DNA of 6,009 nucleotides from Candidatus Nomurabacteria bacterium (GTDB lineage Bacteria > Patescibacteriota > Minisyncoccia > Phycocordibacterales > UBA9973): positions 5,411 to 11,419 of the forward strand of contig JAHFNN010000024.1 in NCBI GenBank assembly GCA_023267315.1, given 5' to 3'. This document shows positions 1-6,009 of the stretch, piece by piece. Numbering within the stretch: the stretch's first letter is position 1; every line of letters begins with the position of its first letter. The notes beneath the pieces are model-generated. The model was not told the origin of the DNA, searched no databases, and was given only the letters and a program-made list of their open reading frames with translations. Made by a program: the position numbers and the translations under genes.

Positions 1-1950
1 CGAATAATAATTTCCGGGAATATTGCATATGTAGCAGATGGGGCTGAAGATAGTGTATATGCAATAAACATTTCTTACCCTACAAATCCAATTATTATCG
101 GTCATGTAACAACCGAAGGAGTTTCACTTAGTCTTGCGATAAAAGATTCAAACCTATACGTAGCAGATGGCGGTAATGGAATTGTGGTTATTTCTGCACC
201 GATTAACTATGCAGCATTGTTTAATGGTGGAAACGTGGGTATTGGAACAAATGACCCTGCATTCAACCTTGATGTTGGGGCTGTTAAGGCAACTGCGACG
301 CTTACAATTTCAAACCTTCCATTGGATGCTGATGGATTTGAATTGACTGATAATAGCGGAACTCAATGGACGTATGAATTTGATAATGATGGAATGAATA
401 GTGGTACAAATTACCAGATCAGTCTATTAGATGGTCAGTTGGAACCGCTTACTCAGAGTAGGCTTATTGATGCGACTGTGACAATGATAAATCAAAGTAA
501 TAAATTTACCGCAACACGTATCGGAGATACTATCTCGATACAGCAGTTGTCTAGTGGAGTATCTGGTAATGAAATAAATTATTTATTCAATGATACTGAT
601 ACCCAAATTACTCACCCGACTCATCATTCATTAAATATTATATTGACTGACTTTATAAATGGTGCAAATGGAGATATTAACTTTGGAGGTAGTCTGTATC
701 AAAATGGAACACAATTCAAGAGTAGTCAATGGACTACTGTTGAAGGAGGAATTACATTTACGGATGGCAATGTCACAATGTCAGGTGGTAATGTTTCCAT
801 CGGTGATGGTTCATTCTTGTACGATAACGCTACTGGTATTACAAGTATTGATAATCTTTCTCTTGGAGCACTGACATTCCCAGAAGACGCAGGTGCAGTG
901 TCGTGGATTGATTTACCAATTTCTGGAAATGCAACACCGGGGACTGTTGAGAGTTATACCGCAAGCATTGGAGGACTTTCAATACTTACGATTCATGGTG
1001 AAGATAATGGTACTGGAGGATTGCAGAATACCGGTGTGCGAATTGAAAACTTGCCGACATCTGATGAAGGTCAACTTTCATTCTTATGTATGAATGGAAG
1101 TAATGAGTTGGTTGTTGGTACGAATAGTGATTGTAGTTCATCATCACTTCGATTTAAAGATAATGTAAACGCATTGACTGATGATTCAGGGCTTGCTGAA
1201 GTTATGAAATTGAATCCTGTCTCGTTCTTCTATAAACCGGAATTCAATGGAGCACTGCAGGCAAATGCAAATTTTTCAGGTGAGCAACTTGGATTTATCG
1301 CTGAAGAAGTAAATCAAGTTGACCCTCGTCTTGTTACACTTGAAAACGATGGGACGACTGTTCATGGTGTTCGATATGAAAAGATTACTGCAGTATTAGT
1401 AAAAGCTGTAAAAGAAATAGGAGGCACTATTTCAGGATTTGCAGATCATTTCTCAACAAAACAACTTGATACAGACAAACTTTGTGTTGGAGATACGTGT
1501 GTGACGCAGGAAGAATTCTTAAAGATGGTTCAAGCTGCAAATGTTACACCTGTTGCGAAGAATCCAAAAATACCAGATCCAGTCCAACCCCCACAAAATC
1601 CTGATCCAAATCAAATTACGCCACCGTCAAATGGAGGCAGTACTCCTCCAGTAGATGTAACCGCTCCTGTTATTACACTTGTTGGTGACGCACAAGTTAC
1701 GATTTTGGTGGGTGATACATATACTGATCTCGGCGCAACGGCTGTAGATGATACGGATGGGGATATAAGCAAAAATATTATCACAACAAATTTGGTTGAT
1801 TCTACAAAGGCGGGAACATATACAGTTACATACGACGTCAGCGATACCGCTCATAATAATGCGGTAGAAGTGATTCGAACAGTGGTTGTTAATGACCCAG
1901 TCCAACTTCCACAAAATCCTCCTACTGATCAGACAGGTAACACTCAGTAA
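1..1950 (+). CDS. Fibre/adhesin-like surface protein: LVIVD repeats, S74 chaperone-autoprotease domain, DUF5011-like Ig domain (5' partial)
   Basis: The frame is open from base 1, so the true start lies upstream; the in-frame GTG at 184 cuts through a repeat and is not the start. Counting codon 1 as bases 1-3 (649 residues visible): codons 1-65 hold two LVIVD-type propeller repeats (AYVADG and LYVADGGNGIVVI). Codons 76-92 carry the NVGIGT fibre motif. Codons 96-218 are an extra beta-rich module. Codons 224-240 read GDINFGGSLYQNG, common in S74 fibres. Codons 381-475 are the S74 domain, with SSLRFK, LGFIAEEV and VRYEKITAVLVKAVKEI. Known S74 domains trimerise beta-fibres and cut themselves at a serine paired with a lysine five residues on; S381 and K386 match. 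Codons 495-500 give CVGDTC. A Pro/Asn linker leads to a DUF5011-like Ig domain at 552-630. Probably an exported surface fibre; its ligand is unknown. The family calls are firm, the adhesion role is inferred. Confidence 0.93.
   Translation, partial: RIIISGNIAYVADGAEDSVYAINISYPTNPIIIGHVTTEGVSLSLAIKDSNLYVADGGNGIVVISAPINYAALFNGGNVGIGTNDPAFNLDVGAVKATATLTISNLPLDADGFELTDNSGTQWTYEFDNDGMNSGTNYQISLLDGQLEPLTQSRLIDATVTMINQSNKFTATRIGDTISIQQLSSGVSGNEINYLFNDTDTQITHPTHHSLNIILTDFINGANGDINFGGSLYQNGTQFKSSQWTTVEGGITFTDGNVTMSGGNVSIGDGSFLYDNATGITSIDNLSLGALTFPEDAGAVSWIDLPISGNATPGTVESYTASIGGLSILTIHGEDNGTGGLQNTGVRIENLPTSDEGQLSFLCMNGSNELVVGTNSDCSSSSLRFKDNVNALTDDSGLAEVMKLNPVSFFYKPEFNGALQANANFSGEQLGFIAEEVNQVDPRLVTLENDGTTVHGVRYEKITAVLVKAVKEIGGTISGFADHFSTKQLDTDKLCVGDTCVTQEEFLKMVQAANVTPVAKNPKIPDPVQPPQNPDPNQITPPSNGGSTPPVDVTAPVITLVGDAQVTILVGDTYTDLGATAVDDTDGDISKNIITTNLVDSTKAGTYTVTYDVSDTAHNNAVEVIRTVVVNDPVQLPQNPPTDQTGNTQ
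1141..1158 (+). other. Predicted S74 self-cleavage site and Ser-Lys pair
   Basis: The codons read Ser-Ser-Leu-Arg-Phe-Lys. In phage endosialidase-type S74 domains the signature is S-D-x-R-x-K, with cleavage at the serine and the lysine five residues later as partner. Here the serine is codon 381 and the lysine codon 386, with the intervening Arg also kept; Ser replaces the usual Asp. Cleavage would free everything after this point, including the Ig domain. Activity is inferred from the motif only. Confidence 0.6.
1576..1602 (+). repeat. 27-bp direct repeat, copy 1, in the linker before the Ig domain
   Basis: It encodes DPVQPPQNP. It matches bases 1894-1920 at 24 of 27 positions in the same reading frame, 318 bp (106 codons) apart. 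Together the two copies bracket the DUF5011-like domain, as expected if the domain arrived or duplicated as a cassette. Confidence 0.75.
1894..1920 (+). repeat. 27-bp direct repeat, copy 2, after the Ig domain
   Basis: It encodes DPVQLPQNP, the partner of 1576-1602. The three differences are the wobble base of the Asp codon and two bases that turn Pro (ccc) into Leu (ctt). It lies ten codons before the stop codon of the fibre gene. Confidence 0.75.
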
Positions 1951-1958
1951 TTTAAATT

Positions 1959-3843
1959 ATGAAAAAATTTCTCGCACCGCTTCCCATTATCATCGCGATT
2001 TTTTTTTGTCGGCGCTACAACATTCGCTGCTGTTAAAATTATCGGTGCCGCTAATCGAGGTCTCGTACTTGATTGGAAAATCGATGAGGGGGGTGGCACC
2101 GTACTCTCAGATGCTACTGGTAATGGAAATAATGCGACTCTTTTTGGTGGAACAACTCCTTCTCGTGATGCATTTGGAAGATTTGGTGGCTCAGTGCGAT
2201 TCAACGGTCTTGATCAATACGCAGAAAGTGATGGTGGAATTTCAAGCTTAGGAACTATCGGTGCTCCTTATAGTATCTCAACGTGGGTGAAAATTGCACC
2301 AGGAGAAACAGATGGAAATATTGTACATTTATCTGACAATCAGAATGGGTATGGGTGGTGTATTCCATTCTTGGCTGTTGATGGTGGAAAATTTTCCGCA
2401 ATTTCATTTGATGGTCAAATGATTACTGCAATACAGTCAGATACTCCGTCAACAGATGCTTGGCATCATGTCGTAACGACTTGGAATTCACCCAATGGAC
2501 TTAAACTCTATGTCGATGGGGTACTTAAAGCGACAACCCCACAGGCAAGTTTTGCAGCGGCAAATAGTCCAGTGTATCTACACCTTGCTCGGGGTGTTAC
2601 TGGGTGCGTTGGTGATAAGGGTTTTTTGGACGCAACAATAGATGATACAAAAGTATACAATAAAGAATTATCACAGAGTCAGATTTCTGCACTGTATACA
2701 AGTAATATAGATACCGTGGCTAAAATTGATGTAACAACTCACTCCGGGTTGTCTGGCGATTTTTATGCAGGGGATAATTTTGAAACATATGTATCAAGTG
2801 CAGTGGATCAGACTATTGATTTTAATCCCGCGGATGAAGTTATTGGTACGTCGCGTGCTGGTCAGCCGGATAATTTTACAGCAAGATGGACTGGATATAT
2901 TACTCCACAATACTCTGAGAATTATACATTTACTACCAATTCAGATGATGGTGTAAGGCTCTACATAAACAACCAGCTTATTATAGATGATTGGACTGCT
3001 CATGGCCCAGCGCTTGATAGTAATTCACTTTCTCTTATCGCGGGGCATCATTATCCGATAAAACTAGAATATCAAGAGTTAGGGGGAGGTGCGGTAATTC
3101 AACTTTTCTGGAATTCATTGTCAGTACCTCAAGAAATTATTCCAAGTAGTTCACTTTCATATGGGAGTAGTAAAACTACTGTTGTTAATGATTCAAGAAA
3201 TTCTAGGATCACTGATGGTCTGGTTGGCCTGTGGTCATTTGATGGGAAAGATATTTCGTGGTTTGGAGGTACAAGTTACGCAATAGATCGAGGCAATAAT
3301 CCTACTCACGATGGAACCCTTGTTGATATTTCTCAATCTTCAGTTACACCTGGGAAAATTGGTCAAGCACTCCTTTTTAATGGTAGTACCTCTTGTGTGA
3401 CAACGCAATTACAGATGAATGATCTGAGCCACTTCACTCTTTCTGGTTGGGTAAATCTACAGAACATTAATCCTCAAGGATTTTTTGGGCAGAACGATAC
3501 AATAGAATTCGGTTTTGATGGTGACGGTAATTTGAGAGGCTGGGCTGCTGGTGGTAGTGGAGTTGATTGGCCTGCGTCGGCACTTAAATTGAATATCTGG
3601 CATCATGTTGCATTTGTTGGTGATGGCACGCATGAAATATTGTATGTCGATGGTCAATCTGTTGCTACAGCTCCATTCACTACTTCCAACTACGGCAACT
3701 CTACGTATTACTTTAATATTGGTGGTTGTGGTATTTGGGGTGCAGCAGGAGACTATTTTGACGGTAAAATTGATGATGTTCGTGCCTATACCAGGGCACT
3801 TTCTGCCGATGAGATTAATCAATTGTATCGTATTGCTAAATAA
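1959..3843 (+). CDS. Secreted LamG-PA14-LamG protein, reading frame interrupted at a T9 run
   Basis: ATG 1959 begins a textbook signal peptide (MKKFLAPLPIIIAIFF), but that frame leaves the gene at the T run 1999-2007 and stops at TAA 2034-2036. Dropping one T joins it to VGATTFAAVKIIG and the long downstream frame, giving 627 residues. That downstream frame has no ATG, GTG or TTG between the stop at 1960 and GTG 2194, and starting at 2194 would remove the first strands of the LamG fold. Residues of the repaired protein: signal peptide 1-24; LamG-like domain about 34-248 (WHHVVTTW, LYVDG); PA14 domain about 263-401 (RWTGYI, YTFTTNSDDGVRLYI); second LamG about 420-625 (GLVGLWSFDG, WHHVAFVG, DDVRAYTRALS). 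These are carbohydrate- or protein-binding folds, and no catalytic domain is present. The gene follows the fibre gene by eight bases, so it is probably co-transcribed. It could be an assembly error, phase variation, slippage or real decay. Confidence 0.85.
1999..2007 (+). other. T9 homopolymer that breaks the signal-peptide frame
   Basis: Nine consecutive T lie inside the hydrophobic core of the signal peptide. With eight T the codons read Ile-Phe-Phe-Val-Gly-Ala and continue into the LamG domain; with nine the product ends shortly afterwards. Homopolymers of this length are prone to sequencing error, replication slippage and RNA polymerase slippage, and the sequence alone cannot tell these apart. 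Confidence 0.8.
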
Positions 3844-3872
3844 GTTGACGTATTTTTTTTAGTATCGTTTCC

Positions 3873-3878
3873 TATAAT
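3873..3878 (+). promoter_or_regulatory. Candidate -10 box (TATAAT), upstream copy
   Basis: Perfect TATAAT hexamer in the 77-bp spacer between the LamG gene and the next gene. A TTGACG at 3845-3850 resembles a -35 box, but the 22-base spacing is too long for a standard sigma-70 promoter. If used, the leader to ATG 3921 would be roughly 35 bases. Confidence 0.4.
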
Positions 3879-3908
3879 ATTCACTGCATAAAATAAAGTC
3901 TGTCAGTG

Positions 3909-3914
3909 TATAAT
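3909..3914 (+). promoter_or_regulatory. Candidate -10 box (TATAAT) for a leaderless transcript of the membrane-protein gene
   Basis: Perfect TATAAT ending six bases before ATG 3921. A normal start point about seven bases downstream falls on the A of the start codon, so the message would be leaderless. No ribosome binding site precedes the ATG, which agrees. The -35 region near 3885-3891 is weak. This placement also argues against the in-frame GTG at 3906, which abuts and partly underlies the box. Confidence 0.5.
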
Positions 3915-3920
3915 ATCCCC

Positions 3921-4571
3921 ATGGAGAAACCAAAAATAATCAATCGAAGGAAAAATATTACTAGAGAGGAACCGAGTGGAGGAGTTGAGCTTGATTCTAT
4001 AGAAATTTCTCGAATAGATATGTATTCGGCGGCGAGTACGACCATGCAGGAAGAAGTTATTATTTCAAAAACAAAAATGAGTAAACTAAAAAAAATAAGA
4101 AAATTATTTACTAAAAGAAATAGTATTATTGTCCTTTTTGTAGTTCTCGCTATTGGTTTTGGGTACTATTTCATCCAATATAAAAAACTCACCAAAGATC
4201 CTAATGCTGAAGCGAAAGCAAAAACAGAAGCAGCCGTGAAGGCGATTGGCGCTTTAGCAATTATTCCAAATGACCCCAACACCGTGCTTGCGAATGTAAC
4301 AGATGTTACTAAACTGAAAGGCCAATCATTTTTTAATGATGCACAAAATGGTGACGAGATTTTAATATTTCCTGCTGCTATGAGAGCAGTATTGTATCGC
4401 CCATCAGTAAACAAGATTGTAAACATTGGACCACTAGCATCTACCCCTCCTTCTTCGACTGATACTGCTGGAGCTCAAGTGGATACGACAAAAATACCTT
4501 CTACAAAGACAACCACAACAACCACGACTAAGACACCTACTAAAACAACTACAACCAAAAAGACGCCGTAA
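3921..4571 (+). CDS. Small single-pass membrane protein with Thr/Lys-rich tail, unknown function
   Basis: 216 residues from ATG 3921, preferred over GTG 3906 (five codons upstream) because that GTG overlaps a TATAAT box. A charged N-terminal part of about 66 residues, ending in a basic stretch (SKLKKIRKLFTKR), precedes one membrane helix at about 67-87. By the positive-inside rule the N-terminus is cytoplasmic and the rest faces outward. Residues 100-172 form a small domain with GQSFFNDAQNGDEILIF and AVLYRPSVNKIVNIGPL. I recall similar 'GD-vLIy...AiLYrPs.nkIi' proteins as common uncharacterised proteins in CPR genomes, but know no function. The tail from 189 is almost only Thr, Lys and Pro, suggesting an extended, perhaps glycosylated, stalk. 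It starts a two-gene unit with the Trp-repeat protein eight bases downstream. The gene itself is sure; its role is unknown. Confidence 0.9.
   Translation: MEKPKIINRRKNITREEPSGGVELDSIEISRIDMYSAASTTMQEEVIISKTKMSKLKKIRKLFTKRNSIIVLFVVLAIGFGYYFIQYKKLTKDPNAEAKAKTEAAVKAIGALAIIPNDPNTVLANVTDVTKLKGQSFFNDAQNGDEILIFPAAMRAVLYRPSVNKIVNIGPLASTPPSSTDTAGAQVDTTKIPSTKTTTTTTTKTPTKTTTTKKTP
4486..4568 (+). repeat. Low-complexity ACA/ACT/AAG tract encoding the Thr/Lys/Pro tail
   Basis: Irregular run of Thr codons broken by Lys and Pro codons. It encodes the last 28 residues of the membrane protein, including seven Thr in a row. Thr codons vary (aca, act, acc, acg), so this is protein-level compositional bias more than a young DNA microsatellite. 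Confidence 0.65.
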
Positions 4572-4579
4572 TAAAAAAT

Positions 4580-5812
4580 ATGAAAAGCATAGTTACAAGA
4601 GTATTAATTGTTGTGTTTGCTGCCTCTTTTTCTCTGTACGCTCATGCATCAGAGACGAATGGAACTATTGATGCTACCAATAAATATGCTTGGGGTGAGA
4701 ATGTTGGCTGGGTAAATTTTGCTCCGCAAAACAATAGTACGTATTCTGGGCTTGTTATTACTGATACTGCGGTTACTGGATATGGATGGAGTAAGGAGTT
4801 TGGCTGGATTAATTTTAGCCCTACAAATTCTGGACAAGGGGTAATTAATACCTCTGAAGGACATCTCTCGGGTAAAGCATGGATTTCCTCTTTGGGTTGG
4901 CTCGACATGTCAGGAGTTACAATAAATGCATCTGGGAAATTTACCGGTACTGCGGGTACTGAGGGTGGTAGCGTCGGACGTGTTTCATTTGATTGTACTA
5001 ATTGCAATGTGGTGACTGACTGGCGACCGGTTTCTGTACGAAAGGTTATCACAATAGGTTCAGGTGGATGTGTACCTGGTACTTCTTGTGGTTCAATTTT
5101 ACCTCCACCACCTAACTCTAATCAGACACCGCCTGCCACAACAATTAACACAACCGCTTCGGGTAACACATTCCAAACAGATTCAAATACAAAGAATGAA
5201 AGAAAGGGAACTCAGTCAAACGACTATGTCGAATCACATGATACGCCCCTTATCATACAACCATACCAACATGGACTTCTGACGTACGATTTTGGTAATG
5301 GGGTTGGTGTGAGTATCAGTGTTCCTAAAGGAGCTTCCACTGAGACGCTTACTATTGAAGTTTCGGTGAGTCCAGCTATTCCTGGGGACGACGGTCCATT
5401 CACTTATATTTTTGGCGGAGTCAAATTTAATATAATTGCAAAAAATTCTCATGGCGATGTGGTGCATAATTTTTCTGCGCCGATCTTGATATCTCTCTTG
5501 TTGCCAGAAAATATGAAAGCTGAGAAGGATCTCGGTGTGTATTGGAAAGACACAACATTAAATGAATGGGTGCAAGTTCCGGGTGTTGTATTTACAGATA
5601 CGACGGCTCTTTTTTCTGTTGATCATTTAACACTATTCGCACTGATTAAAGCAAAGAATTTACCCGATAAGATTCCTCTAGGAGCTACTGCAGGGGGAAC
5701 TCCATCAGGTGGTTATTTAAATAAGAATGTAGTATGGATTCTTATAATTATATTACTCGGTGTTATTTACTGGTTATATTACAAACAGAATCGTCGTCAA
5801 CATAAACATTAA
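4580..5812 (+). CDS. Secreted, C-terminally membrane-anchored protein with Trp-rich (YAWGENVGW-type) repeats
   Basis: 410 residues. Signal peptide 1-24, likely cut after AHA. Residues 36-150 carry Trp-rich repeats: YAWGENVGWVNF (36-47), YGWSKEFGWINF (68-79), a decayed AWISSLGWLDM (100-110) and a terminal piece ending TDWRP. Repeats of this type recur in secreted CPR proteins as I recall; their function is not known to me. Four cysteines sit nearby (139, 142, 164, 170) and could form disulfides. A Pro/Asn/Thr linker of about 172-222 follows. Residues 236-356 form a beta domain with VGVSISVPKGAS, VYWKDTTLNEWVQVPG and VDHLTLFAL, loosely like a ZU5 fold. A C-terminal helix at 384-401 and basic end KQNRRQHKH act as a stop-transfer anchor, so the protein is displayed outside. 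No sortase motif is seen. It starts eight bases after the preceding gene, with an A-rich gap and no Shine-Dalgarno sequence. Confidence 0.92.
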   Translation: MKSIVTRVLIVVFAASFSLYAHASETNGTIDATNKYAWGENVGWVNFAPQNNSTYSGLVITDTAVTGYGWSKEFGWINFSPTNSGQGVINTSEGHLSGKAWISSLGWLDMSGVTINASGKFTGTAGTEGGSVGRVSFDCTNCNVVTDWRPVSVRKVITIGSGGCVPGTSCGSILPPPPNSNQTPPATTINTTASGNTFQTDSNTKNERKGTQSNDYVESHDTPLIIQPYQHGLLTYDFGNGVGVSISVPKGASTETLTIEVSVSPAIPGDDGPFTYIFGGVKFNIIAKNSHGDVVHNFSAPILISLLLPENMKAEKDLGVYWKDTTLNEWVQVPGVVFTDTTALFSVDHLTLFALIKAKNLPDKIPLGATAGGTPSGGYLNKNVVWILIIILLGVIYWLYYKQNRRQHKH

Positions 5813-5913
5813 ATTACCCGTATGTATAAGATTACATTACAAAATTATTTCGTTCGTATTGAATAAATTATTAATCTCGTATATCTAATTATTAAATTAT
5901 TATTTTTATATCT
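5813..5913. other. AT-rich intergenic spacer
   Basis: Only 18 of 101 bases are G or C, much lower than the flanking coding DNA. It probably holds the promoter of the following gene: TTGAAT at 5859, TATTAT at 5898 and TATATC at 5907 are possible elements, but in such AT-rich DNA none stands out. No hairpin with a T-tract that would make a clear terminator for the upstream gene was found. Confidence 0.5.
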
Positions 5914-6009
5914 ATGTTGCAAAAAATTAAAATTACTATGGGCCGAAGAGTGTACTACATATTGGGAATTTGTGCAGTTCTATTTATTTCTTTTTATTTC
6001 GCTGCAAAT
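5914..6009 (+). CDS. N-terminus of an exported or membrane protein (3' partial)
   Basis: 32 codons open to the window end, from ATG 5914; a second in-frame ATG lies at 5938 (MGRRVYYILGICAVLF). Either start gives a short basic N-terminus followed by a hydrophobic stretch (YYILGICAVLFISFYFAA), typical of a signal peptide or first membrane helix. The second start gives the more standard signal-peptide length. No ribosome binding site is visible at 5914. The rest of the protein is outside the window, so its function cannot be judged. The same-strand position and export signal fit the surface-protein cluster. Confidence 0.55.
   Translation, partial: MLQKIKITMGRRVYYILGICAVLFISFYFAAN

Noticed and set aside
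184..186. GTG as start of the fibre gene
   Set aside because: The frame is open back to base 1 and encodes LVIVD-type repeat sequence across this point, so the gene starts upstream of the window.
1627..1914. Antisense open frames opposite the fibre gene and others (e.g. 3457-3822, 4642-5052)
   Set aside because: Each lies fully inside a well-supported gene with recognisable domains and encodes low-complexity or unrecognisable protein; these are shadows.
2194..2196. GTG as the true start of the LamG-PA14-LamG protein
   Set aside because: It would remove the first LamG strands and leave no signal peptide, while both are encoded just upstream once one T is dropped.
3844..3860. Rho-independent terminator ending in the T8 run after the LamG gene
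   Set aside because: No GC-rich or convincing inverted repeat precedes the T tract.
3906..3908. GTG as start of the small membrane protein
   Set aside because: It partly overlaps the TATAAT region and adds only MYNIP; ATG 3921 fits the promoter spacing better.
5660..5678. LPDKIP as a sortase-type motif before the C-terminal helix
   Set aside because: It lacks the Thr-Gly of LPXTG and sits more than 20 residues before the membrane segment.
1..6009. Recoded TGA (code 25, as in Gracilibacteria or Absconditabacteria)
   Set aside because: No in-frame TGA occurs in any of the long coding frames, so the standard bacterial code explains everything seen.

Overview
The window looks like a surface-protein locus from a Candidate Phyla Radiation (Patescibacteria, Parcubacteria-like) genome. 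That placement is an inference from recognised protein styles: an S74-type fibre protein with a VGIGT motif and a CVGDTC tail, YAWGENVGW-type repeats, and a small single-pass membrane protein ending in a Thr/Lys tail. It does not come from a marker gene. The DNA is AT-rich. All genes are on the + strand, all four visible stops are TAA, and the long frames contain no in-frame TGA, so the standard bacterial code fits. No tRNA, rRNA, CRISPR array, insertion sequence or metabolic gene is visible.

Layout. (1) 1-1950: 3' part of a large fibre or adhesin gene. It encodes LVIVD-type beta-propeller repeats, a VGIGT fibre motif, an inserted beta-rich module, an S74 intramolecular chaperone/autoprotease domain with its Ser-Lys pair intact, and a DUF5011-like Ig domain. 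(2) 1959-3843: a secreted LamG-PA14-LamG protein, eight bases after the first gene. As given, its reading frame is broken by a 9-T run inside the signal peptide; removing one T restores one 627-residue protein. (3) 3844-3920: spacer with two perfect TATAAT hexamers, the second placed to give a leaderless message. (4) 3921-4571: small single-pass membrane protein. (5) 4580-5812: secreted protein with Trp-rich repeats and a C-terminal membrane anchor, again after an eight-base gap. (6) 5813-5913: very AT-rich spacer with no gene seen. (7) 5914-6009: start of another exported or membrane protein that runs off the window.

Every visible gene encodes an exported or membrane protein, and the recognisable domains are adhesive or carbohydrate-binding types with no catalytic enzyme domain. 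The likely shared job is building the outer surface, possibly for attachment to a host cell or glycans; this is inferred from domain content. Genes 1 and 2 probably share a transcript, as do genes 4 and 5. The points most worth checking are the T9 frameshift, the S74 autoprotease placed before an Ig domain whose flanks carry a 27-bp direct repeat, and the leaderless promoter at 3909.
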